NCBI RefSeq assembly: GCF_965363235.1
Contig: NC_134847.1
Span: 52,360,439 to 52,424,438 of the forward strand
Source of the DNA: Mytilus galloprovincialis
Lineage: Eukaryota; Mollusca; Bivalvia; Mytilida; Mytilidae
Length of the DNA stretch: 64,000 bases
Direction: 5' to 3'
In this document: one piece after another, positions 41,401 through 46,870 of the stretch
How positions within the stretch are numbered: position 1 is the first letter of the stretch
Layout of the letters: every line of letters begins with the position of its first letter
Notes under the pieces: model-generated
Databases searched by the model: none
Seen by the model: the letters and a program-made list of their open reading frames with translations, nothing else
Told to the model about the DNA's origin: nothing
Made by a program: the position numbers and the translations under genes

Positions 41401-43680
41401 AAAAATGTTAAAACATTGTTAGAATCAGTGTTTCAAAGAACCCCAAGAATTCATTTTTTAATGATATTAAACCAAAATCAGAAATCTAAATATACTCTTT
41501 TGCTTATTAAATATAATGTTTCAAAATATCAAAATCTTAAAGATTTGTTTTTATGGTATTGAAGGTTTTACAATAAAAAGAAAACTTTTATTTAAATATG
41601 TTTTTTGCGTAAACATGATTGAATTCTTCTCTAACATTATTGATAATATCAACAGAGCCACCATAGTTGCAGATCTTGATGTTACTGTGCAATAATTCTT
41701 ATATGTTTTGCATATTAGGGAATATGTTGATATGATTGTTCGACAGGACTTCCAGTAGTGGATCTAGATGTAGGTTATTTTTCGATAGATGGCAGAGATA
41801 ATAACGCAGACATTAACAAAATCTATTTTCACTGCACATTACTTGTCAAATTAAAAAATACAAAAAAACATTCGTTTAAATGATAATATAGGGTTATTGC
41901 ATGAATATTGGGGAATATTGTCCAGAGTAGAATTTTATATTGCACGAGCTTGCGAGTGCAATATATGTTCTACGAGGGACAATATTCCCCAATATTCATG
42001 CAATAACCCTTTTATTGTATAGAAATATAATATTTGAAAGTAAAAATTGGTTTAAACTAAGATTTTGTCGTTAATGACGTCATGAATTTTTTAAGATTTA
42101 TTGCACTAGTGCAATATTAGAATTAATTGCACGCTAACTTTTGGTTACGTTCTGTGGAAAATATTATATTGCTATACAATAATAAGAGTTTTTGCAGTTT
42201 ATTTTTTATCGTATAGCAAATTTCATTGAGTACATATTTTTACGGTAACCAGCAAATATATTCATGCGCAAGGCCTATTCAATAAGATAAATATACAATC
42301 TATGTGTCATAGAGGTTACCAGTGTGGAAAACTATTTTTAAAGATATATATAAGGATTAAACGCCTTTTTAAAGGAATTTATTGGCATATAAACTGGACC
42401 AAGTCACTCACAAACAAATAAAAGTCCATTTGTTTGTGAGCGACTTGGTCCAGTTTATACACCAATAAATTCCTTTAAAAAGGAGTTTAATCCTATATTA
42501 AACATTACCTTCTAAAGTTCGTTTAGATAATGGAAAGTCTGTGAAACTGTTAATTTTACTTGGTTCAATCTGAAATATATAAAATATATTCTTTTATCAA
42601 CATTGTATAACAAACAGGAATAATAAAAATCTGTCTACATGTAGTCATGTACTATGCTCTACATGTAAAAAATAGTCATTGGCATTTTATTCTGGTGTCA
42701 TAAGTCATGGAGAGTATCTTATTTTCTGGTTAAATTCATTAGGCAATTTAATTCAATTTTAGAAGGTGCATTTTATTTTCAAGATATGAAACTTGGACAG
42801 AAGCTAATATTTATGATCCAGAAGTTTAAATGTAACATCTGAAGAAAAAGATTGGTTTGCCATGTCTTCATCGTCCCCTTTCACAGGTAATGTCTGCCTC
42901 ATATTATATCTCATTGTTGTGATAATCCATGGATGGTACCACTGGGATTCCAACCCTCAATCTCTGGATCTAAAGGCAGCTCTCTTAACCATTTAAGCTT
43001 AAGAAGATCTTCCCTAACTCAACTCGCTAGACTAACTTTATGTCTCCAGGTCTGTAACACTCTTCCTCCTTTTCTTTTGTTTGGGCTGAATACCATCCAT
43101 CCAAACAACTCACAGGGTCACTACTGTACTACCCTGAGACATCTATATGTACTTAGAAATCTTCTGGCCAGTTCATATCAGGTGACATGTCACGGTCATT
43201 CTACTACACTTGTGTATGTCGTGTGTACAATTAGAATTTGCTTTTCAGCGCCATTTGCATTGTTGACTTTTGTGACAATCCATGGATGGTATTAACGGAT
43301 TTGAACCGTCATTAAAGGCAGCGCTCTAACAAATTGAGCGAAAGCAGTGCCTGTGTAATTTTGTTCTAATATTGAATAAAATTAGAAATACTTAATAATT
43401 TAAAAAATATTTACTGAAACGGACTTTGTCCCGTTTCATATAAGGGCAATATATTCGATATAAAAGCTGTAAATCTATTTCTAAGTGAAGAGAACATTTC
43501 CCGTACCTGTGCATATCTGCTTCTAATATCAGCGATTTCTTTATTAAGTGAGTCAACTTTACGTTCTTTTATGCTCAATAATTGTTTTTTTCTTTTTTCT
43601 CCGCTTCGTCCTTTAAAATTATCTTTTCTAGGACGATCTTGTCCACCAAACATAAACCGCGTGTTCGTGTTTTTCTTCAT
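17262..43680 (-). CDS. DDX10: DDX10, DEAD-box RNA helicase 10 (18 coding exons, 844 aa)
   Basis: Complete DEAD-box helicase of the DDX10/Dbp4 (Hca4) family. The family acts in the nucleolus on small-subunit pre-rRNA processing; yeast Dbp4 is needed to release U14 snoRNA. Exons in transcript order: 43680-43507, 42569-42509, 40434-40304, 40092-39934, 39218-39098, 38775-38661, 36837-36741, 30630-30526, 29521-29359, 27877-27793, 26550-26449, 25352-25265, 23564-23476, 22363-21871, 20923-20765, 19974-19897, 18407-18271, 17439-17262. All introns are GT-AG and the frame closes exactly (2535 nt). Motifs: AAKTGSGKT 108-116, PTRELA 145-150, TPGR 193-196, DEAD 218-221, SAT 249-251, [10 protein letters not shown] 367-376, HRAGRTAR 397-404. 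The C-terminal half is acidic and Lys-rich, ending [18 protein letters not shown], as in vertebrate DDX10 (about 875 aa). Paralogues such as DDX18 or DDX31 lack this C-terminal layout. Introns are laden with repeats. Confidence 0.96.
17950..18228 (+). mobile_element. MITE copy with GGTGGTA termini (DDX10 intron 17)
   Basis: Collinear with the better copy at 36416-36697 (AATTTGGCTTGTTTAATTTT, ACCATTGAGAAGCTTC, TATTTCCTTAACAGTA, TTATCTCCCTGTAGGG, ending ATACCACCTTAA). The left terminus has decayed. Confidence 0.65.
18271..18407 (-). CDS. DDX10: DDX10 exon 17 (residues 741-786)
   Basis: Encodes [20 protein letters not shown], matching the human STLPDPDKYRSSEDSDSED block, followed by an acidic run. 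Confidence 0.9.
18580..18775 (+). repeat. Dispersed repeat B (DDX10 intron 16)
   Basis: Starts CAAGAATGTGTTCATTGTAC, continues TTCATCAAAAACTACCTTGA, and ends with the TAATGCCCCTAGGTTAGGCA tail. Related pieces follow at 19145-19475, and a repeat A fragment lies at 18990-19095. Confidence 0.65.
19560..19886. repeat. Fold-back repeat with GGACCCCTAAAGTAAA ends
   Basis: 19669-19729 is a palindrome: GTGGGACCCCTAAAGTAAA and its complement TTTACTTTAGGGGTCCCAC. A second, imperfect unit precedes it (19570-19625) in tandem. A lone GGACCCCTAAAGTAAA end sits at 19861-19876, next to the DDX10 exon 16 donor. Confidence 0.75.
19897..19974 (-). CDS. DDX10: DDX10 exon 16 (residues 715-740)
   Basis: Encodes a Lys/Glu-rich coil ([17 protein letters not shown]) followed by an acidic [10 protein letters not shown] remnant of a fold-back repeat lies 12 bp past its donor. 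Confidence 0.88.
20567..20743. mobile_element. MITE with ~24-bp terminal inverted repeats (DDX10 intron 15)
   Basis: Left end TACTGTAAATTCAGAAATTT; the right end is the complement of TACGGTAAATTCAGAAATTA. The interior is made of GCAATAA/ATTGCGA motifs. At 177 bp and without coding capacity, it fits a Tc1/mariner-type or similar MITE. Confidence 0.7.
20765..20923 (-). CDS. DDX10: DDX10 exon 15 (residues 662-714)
   Basis: Encodes [20 protein letters not shown] and the following RERIKQKHK, a strongly conserved DDX10 C-terminal motif (human GGINLHKAKERLQEEDKFDK). Confidence 0.94.
21030..21190 (+). repeat. Dispersed repeat A fragment (DDX10 intron 14)
   Basis: Blocks GATGTGATATGATTGCCAAT, CATACAACCTTCAACAATGA and GCTATAAAAGGTTCAA match the 37316-38020 copy. 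Confidence 0.6.
21871..22363 (-). CDS. DDX10: DDX10 exon 14 (residues 497-661, acidic/basic low-complexity region)
   Basis: The longest exon. It starts with the conserved [15 protein letters not shown] and then becomes Ser/Asp/Glu-rich ([20 protein letters not shown]), with a Lys-rich block before [10 protein letters not shown]. The low-complexity part is probably disordered. An open frame on the opposite strand is a shadow of the Ser-rich codons. Confidence 0.94.
22394..22600 (+). repeat. Dispersed repeat D (DDX10 intron 13)
   Basis: Starts ACTGTGGATTCATAATTATT and includes the TTGGATACCAATTTTCATGG, AACCACAAAATCAAAT and CCACGAAAAT motifs. The same order is seen at 27575-27750 (intron 10). 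Confidence 0.6.
22720..22905. repeat. ~50-bp tandem repeat (DDX10 intron 13)
   Basis: Three to four copies of a unit containing TTGTAACTTGTATCTTTGTA, then TTTCAAAATTCTTAATTTGT. It abuts the 30-bp minisatellite directly. Confidence 0.8.
22905..23400. repeat. 30-bp minisatellite, ~16 copies (DDX10 intron 13)
   Basis: The unit is GTGTGAAATTTCCATGTATG followed by AAATATCTTT. Copies are nearly identical in the middle and more variable at both ends. Because 30 is divisible by 3, the array is open in several frames on both strands (for example a repeating [10 protein letters not shown] on the minus strand), which explains the long ORFs. It lies in an intron between exons 13 and 14, 75 bp from the exon 13 donor, and is not a protein. 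Confidence 0.93.
23476..23564 (-). CDS. DDX10: DDX10 exon 13 (residues 468-497)
   Basis: Encodes [20 protein letters not shown], then HKLDIEEYS. It is part of the DUF4217-type C-terminal extension shared by DDX10/DDX18-like helicases. The donor is AAG|GTACTA. Confidence 0.92.
25010..25230 (-). repeat. Dispersed repeat A (DDX10 intron 12)
   Basis: On the minus strand it carries GATAGGATTGCCAATGAG and a CCACCGAATTACAGGCTCTG block near 25030. A related minus-oriented fragment lies at 24690-24775. Confidence 0.55.
25265..25352 (-). CDS. DDX10: DDX10 exon 12 (residues 438-467)
   Basis: Encodes [20 protein letters not shown] ending in MAQR, matching the DDX10 region that follows the helicase core (human KLESILAQDQDLKERAQR). 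Confidence 0.92.
25493..25750 (+). repeat. Dispersed repeat C (DDX10 intron 11)
   Basis: Contains GATGATGCTCCACCTTGCAT, ATAAAGGGACATAACTTAAG, GGTTGAGGCAAACTAAA and a TATGTTCCCTCTGC end, matching 16308-17220. The 85-aa open frame across it is incidental. Confidence 0.65.
25845..26430 (-). repeat. 51-bp minisatellite derived from the DDX10 exon 11 tail and donor site
   Basis: About eleven tandem copies follow the true exon 11 end. On the minus strand each reads AAAGATAAAAAAATACCTAT, AGAATGTATTAA, then GTAAGTACAGTCAAAT. That is the last ~35 bases of exon 11 plus the first ~15 bases of intron 11. Copies differ by a few substitutions (ATTAA or ATTGA before GTAAGT) and T-run length. The copy farthest from the exon has GTAAATAC. 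Confidence 0.92.
26449..26550 (-). CDS. DDX10: DDX10 exon 11 (residues 404-438)
   Basis: Encodes [20 protein letters not shown] and ends [11 protein letters not shown]. The donor is AA|GTAAGTAC. Its 3' tail and donor are the source of the intron-11 minisatellite. Reading past the donor gives an immediate in-frame TAA. Confidence 0.95.
26880..27150 (-). repeat. Dispersed repeat A (DDX10 intron 10)
   Basis: Minus-strand blocks: AAGATGTGTCATCATTGCCA, AAGGCCTTCAACAATGAGCA and CTGAATTACAAGCTCCTGTC. Confidence 0.6.
27575..27750 (+). repeat. Dispersed repeat D (DDX10 intron 10)
   Basis: Starts ACTGTAGATTCATTGTTAAT and includes TTGGATACCAATTTTTGCAT and CCACGAAAATCAAATATCCA, parallel to 22394-22600. 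Confidence 0.6.
27793..27877 (-). CDS. DDX10: DDX10 exon 10 (residues 376-404, motif VI)
   Basis: Encodes [20 protein letters not shown] and motif [10 protein letters not shown] with both arginine fingers intact. The donor is AAG|GTATTT. Confidence 0.95.
28250..28985. repeat. ~170-200-bp tandem repeat, four units, with a G-rich run (DDX10 intron 9)
   Basis: Four units share CAAAGTCAATGAACCATGAC, CAATCTCCATGTAAATGAGA, TACAACTGCATACCAAATA and CCTACCACTTGTGG-like blocks (about 28305, 28458, 28663 and 28829). Unit 2 carries a G-run (about 28483-28526) of GGGGGGTGGGG-type repeats. A CGCTGGAAACAGCG hairpin follows at 28990-29003. Confidence 0.75.
29070..29290 (-). repeat. Dispersed repeat A (DDX10 intron 9)
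   Basis: Minus-strand blocks: AAGATGTGGTATGATTGCCA, GCCTTCAACAATGAGCAAAA, CTCATACCACAGAGCAAGC. Confidence 0.6.
29302..29340 (-). repeat. Duplicate of the DDX10 exon 9 tail (intron 9)
   Basis: Repeats 29360-29398 with few differences (AATAATTG in place of AATATCAG), so on the minus strand it encodes [10 protein letters not shown] instead of [10 protein letters not shown]. The GT donor dinucleotide of the real exon is not preserved here. It lies 20 bp downstream of the true donor. Confidence 0.85.
29359..29521 (-). CDS. DDX10: DDX10 exon 9 (residues 322-376, motif V)
   Basis: Encodes [16 protein letters not shown] and motif [11 protein letters not shown], whose Asp codon is split by the intron. 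The last 38 bases of this exon are duplicated 20 bp into the intron (29302-29340). Confidence 0.94.
29735..30190 (+). repeat. Dispersed repeat B, two tandem copies (DDX10 intron 8)
   Basis: Two units (about 29735-29935 and 29936-30190) each carry CACTATCATTTT, AGAAAGATCATATCAT, GGGAACATGTGTACTRAGTT and TTGATTGGACTT blocks. The second ends with the AATGCCTCTCTACTATCGTA tail. Confidence 0.75.
30526..30630 (-). CDS. DDX10: DDX10 exon 8 (residues 287-321, motif IV)
   Basis: Encodes [17 protein letters not shown] and motif [11 protein letters not shown]. The donor is CAA|GTAAGA. Confidence 0.93.
30910..32657. mobile_element. DNA transposon with CAGGGATCTCCATGG inverted ends (DDX10 intron 7)
   Basis: 15-bp perfect terminal inverted repeats (30910-30924 and 32643-32657) are flanked by GTGAT on both sides (30905-30909, 32658-32662), a likely 5-bp target duplication. 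CGATGG-containing subterminal repeats occur at both ends. On the left these form ~22-bp units of GCCATCGTTAAATTGTCTTG (about 30950-31045). A 122-codon plus-strand frame (31838-32206) includes [21 protein letters not shown] do not recognise it, and it is too short for a transposase. CAGGG ends suggest hAT, but the 5-bp duplication is not typical. Confidence 0.75.
32694..36356. mobile_element. Large TTAA-flanked element with AGGGAAA inverted ends (DDX10 intron 7)
   Basis: Left end TTAAAGGGAAACTTCGC (32694-32710); the right end is the complement of TTAAAGGGAAATTCCGCG (36339-36356). TTAA occurs on both sides, consistent with a TTAA-targeting superfamily such as piggyBac or Kolobok. The further match TATGTTCAT just inside each end supports pairing. 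The 3.66-kb interior has no long ORF. A 63-codon frame at 34373-34564 ([17 protein letters not shown]) looks like a hydrophobic segment but is unrecognised. Confidence 0.55.
36416..36697 (+). mobile_element. MITE with TTAA and GGTGGTAYCCAACAC ends (DDX10 intron 7)
   Basis: TTAAGGTGGTACCCAACACC at the left, and the complement of TTAAGGTGGTATCCAACACT at the right; TTAA on both sides. A second, older copy is at 17950-18228 in the same orientation. It lies 44 bp from the exon 7 donor (36740). Confidence 0.8.
36741..36837 (-). CDS. DDX10: DDX10 exon 7 (residues 254-286)
   Basis: Encodes [20 protein letters not shown] and the linker between the two RecA-like domains (ending TPTQLEQ). A 6.1-kb intron full of mobile elements follows. 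Confidence 0.92.
37316..38020 (+). repeat. Dispersed repeat A, longest copy (DDX10 intron 6)
   Basis: Ordered blocks: GTATGATTGCCAAAGAGACA, ACCGTACGGCCTTCAACAAT, CATAGTGAGCTATAAAAGGC, CTGAATTACAGGCTCTGGAC, GTGGCGGGGTTAAACATGTT, GTTGAAAAAGGCTTAACTCA. The 90-codon minus frame across it is incidental. Confidence 0.75.
38661..38775 (-). CDS. DDX10: DDX10 exon 6 (residues 216-254, motifs II and III)
   Basis: Encodes [13 protein letters not shown] (motif II, the DEAD box) and LLFSATQT (motif III, SAT). The donor is AA|GTAAAT, splitting Lys254. Confidence 0.96.
39098..39218 (-). CDS. DDX10: DDX10 exon 5 (residues 176-216, motif Ib)
   Basis: Encodes [14 protein letters not shown], motif Ib plus the DDX10-typical LLQHMDET continuation. 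It opens HLREE where human DDX10 has DLKHE, so this loop is diverged. Confidence 0.95.
39440..39600 (-). repeat. Dispersed repeat A fragment (DDX10 intron 4)
   Basis: Minus-strand blocks: GATGTGGAATGATTGCCAAT, GTCATGGTACAGCCTTCAAC, AATGAACAAAGCC. Confidence 0.6.
39934..40092 (-). CDS. DDX10: DDX10 exon 4 (residues 123-175, motif Ia and GG)
   Basis: Contains motif Ia (PTRELA) and the GG doublet (VIGGK) involved in RNA contact. Both junctions are phase 0. Confidence 0.95.
40304..40434 (-). CDS. DDX10: DDX10 exon 3 (residues 79-122, Q motif and motif I)
   Basis: Encodes the Q motif ([12 protein letters not shown], Gln92) and the Walker A / motif [10 protein letters not shown] that binds ATP phosphate. 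It ends FLIP at a phase-0 donor CG|GTAAAT. Confidence 0.95.
41050..41480 (+). repeat. Diverged fragment of the 14-16 kb mosaic repeat (DDX10 intron 2)
   Basis: Shares ACCCTTTGGA, TTCAAAGAACCC, AAACAAAGTTCAATT, GGACTTTAATACATG and CTTAGATTCAGCAT with 14880-15300, but many substitutions separate them, so it is much older than the two long copies. Confidence 0.55.
41891..42009. repeat. Fold-back with perfect 33-bp arms (DDX10 intron 2)
   Basis: GGGTTATTGCATGAATATTG plus 13 more bases (41891-41923) is the exact reverse complement of 41977-42009. The 53-base loop holds a nested palindrome, TATTGCAC...GTGCAATA (41939-41964). It is probably a fold-back MITE. Confidence 0.9.
42353..42494. repeat. 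~140-bp palindrome, ~68-bp arms (DDX10 intron 2)
   Basis: The arm begins AGGATTAAACGCCTTTTTAA and its complement ends at 42494, with only a few mismatches and almost no loop. It starts 15 bases downstream of the exon 2 donor on the transcribed strand, so the pre-mRNA would carry a very stable hairpin there. Confidence 0.9.
42509..42569 (-). CDS. DDX10: DDX10 exon 2 (residues 59-79)
   Basis: Short 61-nt exon encoding [20 protein letters not shown], the segment just before the Q motif that includes the conserved F..FPLS stretch. The donor is AG|GTAATG. A long palindrome begins 15 bases into the following intron. Confidence 0.9.
42919..43000 (-). repeat. tRNA-derived SINE head, copy 1 (DDX10 intron 1)
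   Basis: On the minus strand: AAATGGTTAAGAGAGCTGCC (A-box / D-arm like), an anticodon-arm-length spacer, then GGGTTGGAATCCCAG (T-arm, B-box like) and a CCATCCATGGATTATCACAA tail. It shares layout and tail with 43268-43350. Confidence 0.55.
43268..43350 (-). repeat. tRNA-derived SINE head, copy 2 (DDX10 intron 1)
   Basis: On the minus strand: GCTCAATTTGTTAGAGCGCT (A-box, D-arm), ACGGTTCAAATCCGT (B-box, T-arm) and the CCATCCATGGATTGTCACAA tail. The anticodon arm is shortened, so it is not a working tRNA. It lies in the same orientation as copy 1, about 270 bp away. Confidence 0.6.
43507..43680 (-). CDS. DDX10: DDX10 exon 1 (residues 1-58)
   Basis: Start codon at 43680-43678; the upstream minus-strand context is AAGAAAATGA. 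It encodes the basic N-terminal tail ([13 protein letters not shown]) ahead of the helicase core. The donor is CAG|GTACGG, phase 0. Confidence 0.9.
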
Positions 43681-43692
43681 TTTCTTATTTAT

Positions 43693-43700
43693 CCGGAAGT
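43693..43700 (+). promoter_or_regulatory. DDX10: ETS-type site (CCGGAAGT) just upstream of the DDX10 start
   Basis: A perfect ETS/GABP-like CCGGAAGT lies 13 bases upstream of the DDX10 ATG. No TATA box is evident in the AT-rich upstream. Such sites are common at transcription starts of housekeeping genes; this one could lie at the start site or in a short 5' UTR. Confidence 0.4.
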
Positions 43701-46393
43701 GTATGATAAATACGCCTCTTTTGTAGAAATCTAGAAAATAATTGCTATTCTATGTATATCAAAATCATTACGTTTTTTGAAATGGGATATAATAATTAGA
43801 ATGTTTTGAAAATAAGAGAATAACATGAAATTTTTTTTCAAAAACGGAGTTGTGTTAACTACACAGTGCCCGTTTAAAACAGAAACGAAAGCCACACCAT
43901 TAACAAATCTTAGAAACACAATGTACCAAGTTTTTTTTAACGAAAAATATTTTGTGATGAGTCTGGTTAGAATAATTTTATGAAAAACTATAACTTGACA
44001 CGTTCATCTAATAAAACTTGTCGTTTTTCATTTTTAATGCAATAATGTATAATGTATAATGTTAAGACATACATGTACATGTTTCATATTGCCGAACTAG
44101 ATGTTTCTTGAGGTAGAACCTCATGAAAACGGAGGGGATATTATTAAGGACTATCAAGATTTGGGTACAGACATGCAGCCGGTATAAAAAAAAAAGACAA
44201 GATATATTTTGAAACTTTGTGAAAATACTGACACATTCTTACTTATATTTCATAGTGGTCAAAATCAACCCTGTGTTTATATATATATATATGTTGTGTA
44301 CAAGCCATGATCGATCATTTTGTACAAATTATAAAGTGTACAAAAACATGTGCAAATTATAATTTGTATTTTGACTTTGTACAAATTGTAATATGTACAA
44401 AAAGTGCCTGTACACATTATAATTTGTACAAAATAAGTTTTAATTTCACTTATACTTTAACAATATTTTATATAGAATAAGTTTTCAAATCAAACGATAA
44501 TACCAAGGATTTGTATATATAGTGCCTAACAAGATTTTGTGAGGTAGACGAAATTGACTTTAAAACGATCGTATTGACTTTTGATGTGCAGAAATAGGCA
44601 GATCGGACATATTTTGACTTTAGTTACTTACTTCTCAAGTTTGGGATTAATTGTAATCAACATATTTCAGTGAGACTGAAAAATGCTTTTTTTTATTATG
44701 ATAAATAATAATTTTACCTGCCGTAGTCGTGCGTAAAATATATTTCGGTATTTCTTTTACGAAAATGACTTGTTTAATGGAACAAAACGTATTATTTGTA
44801 AACTTTCTCTTTACTCTTCACAATAGGCTTTTAAAAAATAACCTTTCCAACTGTATATTCCGAAAATTTTGTGAAAATCGAATAAGTGGCAATTCTTACC
44901 TTTCATACCTTAACTTTCATTGATAAAACATAATATTGACTCGTCCAGTGTCCAGTTTGAAGGTCATTTTAGTTACCGGTCACATTCATGCACGTTCTAA
45001 TTAATCAATAGTCATGTATGAAAAGCATAAACAAGTTTGAAGGTAAACTAATAACAACTTAATCCAATCAAATTGCCTACGATTCAATAACAATGACCAG
45101 TCCACATCATAAAAATGTATAGGGGTAAACTGGGTAGGGAGAAAATGTCAGATATATTAAGTTCATTATTTTGCAATAACGAGTAAAAATTTGTTAACCA
45201 ATAGATTTGTTATAATTTCATAATCATGTCGTTATGTATTGGTATAGTTTTTGGATCTTTCATTAGCGTATTTAAGGCTGTAGAAAGTTTGGCCTTCAAA
45301 AGTCAACATAATCATTGACTTTATAAAGAAAATTCGCCTTTTTAAAACATTGAATGTTTCACAAATAATACGCGACAACAAAGCAAAATCATTTCTTAAA
45401 ACACTGCAAAAAAATAATTCTGATTGATGCAGTGGTATTGTCATAAATTGCACTGGAGTGAACAGTGGTACATCAAACGTCGAATTCCCTCACACAATGT
45501 TATCACACACTATAGTAAGAACCTTCTTACTATACAAATCCTTGATAATACGTAGTTGTAATTTATGAAACACATTGATAACTCTATTTAATACCATATG
45601 GAATATGACAGTTCTTGTCCATTCGTTTTTGATGTGTTTTGTCATTTGATTTTGCCATGTGATTATGGACTTTCCGATTAGATTTTCCTCTGAGTTCAGT
45701 ATTTTTGTGATTTAACTTTTTACCATACTATACAATATTATACAATGATTGTATTTTTTGGGAAAGGTGACCGAATCATGTCATCTCGAATTACACCAAA
45801 TATTCTGCTTTTTGTAATTACACTTGGAATTGCTATACAACCCACTTTACATTTGCAAGAGAGGTATGCAACCATGTCCACCAGTTTTAAAGGTTTTTCT
45901 TCACGGCATCCCTCAGTGAAAGTTGTAAATCAGGAATTTGTGACACATGCAGAAGAGTCATTAATTGATTTTTAAAAGTTGATTACTACCGCTTAACGGA
46001 ATCCCGGTAAATTACCAGCTATTGTCCCTTCACGATATCCAAACTTTGGCTTTCTAAAAAAAATTAGACAAGGATTTGTATAGTGCCCCCTAAATAGTGA
46101 GAGTCTAACAGTCCTTGCTTTATCATACAATATAATATAACTTCTTTTTTCGATCTTTCCACATAATTATCGTAATGATTATATTGTATTTAGTGCAACA
46201 GTTCATTATCATTTATTGTCATTTTCCTTTTGGTCATAATAATGTTGTCTGTTCTCATTTGATTCGTGCTTTTTTCTTTTTTTTATAACACCGCAATAAT
46301 TTTCTGTTTTATTCAAAGGTACTATAATATCACATACTTAAACGTGAATGATTTTTGTACGCTTAAAATCATATGACATAACTGACTCGTCAC
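43701..46393. other. Divergent intergenic region between DDX10 and the NAAA-like gene
   Basis: It holds a GTACAAATTATAA/TTATAATTTGTAC-rich segment (about 44325-44440), which looks like a decayed inverted-repeat element, a dispersed repeat at 45607-45722, and AT-rich sequence. An open frame at 45745-45972 (with an internal MSSRITPNILLFVITLGIAI) has a signal-peptide-like start but no recognised family. No TATA box or CpG-rich block was identified. Confidence 0.45.
45607..45722 (+). repeat. Dispersed repeat E
   Basis: Contains GACAGTTCTTGTCCATTCGT, TCATTTGATTTTGCCATGTG, GGACTTTCCGATTAGATTTT and GAGTTCAGTATTTTTGTGAT. Related copies lie at 6605-6716, 37085-37170 and 50205-50325. Confidence 0.65.
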
Positions 46394-46596
46394 ATGATAA
46401 AAAACATGGCAACCTCCATAACAATGTTTTCTGCATTCTTGATTTTGTTGTCAGTTGCATGTGTTAATGGATTTTCTAGTGACCCTGTCAATCCACCAGC
46501 GTTTGTTGTTAATCTTGATCTACCTGAAGAACAAAGATGGACAGAAGTGGCTCTAAAATACAAACAACTTGTACCAGATATTTACGCTATAATGAA
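46394..46596 (+). CDS. NAAA: NAAA-like exon 1 (residues 1-68, signal peptide)
   Basis: Contains the signal peptide and the start of the alpha subunit (PPAFVVNLDLPEEQRWTEVA, comparable to the NVSLD...RW motif of human NAAA). The donor is AA|GTATGT. Met5 has the better start context (AACATGG). Confidence 0.9.
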
Positions 46597-46832
46597 GTAT
46601 GTCATACTCACCAGTTATATATAATTTGCCCGGTTTCAGGTCTTATACTTTCTTCTCATTTAATAAAAAAATGTTTAAATAAGAGGATATCACTTATATT
46701 CTATTCACGTCCCAAAATTTATTGAAAATCTTATGTATGTAGTCAATGAATATAGTGTCATGTAATTTGATTTCATCCTGTAACATTTTATTTGTGTACA
46801 CCTCATAATTGATCATAGTTTACTGTCAGAGT

Positions 46833-46870
<38 letters not shown>

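Noticed and set aside
45745-45975. Possible small secreted or membrane peptide (internal start MSSRITPNILLFVITLGIAI)
   Set aside because: A hydrophobic N-terminus is suggestive, but the upstream is a dispersed repeat, the remainder has no recognised features, and transcript evidence would be needed.
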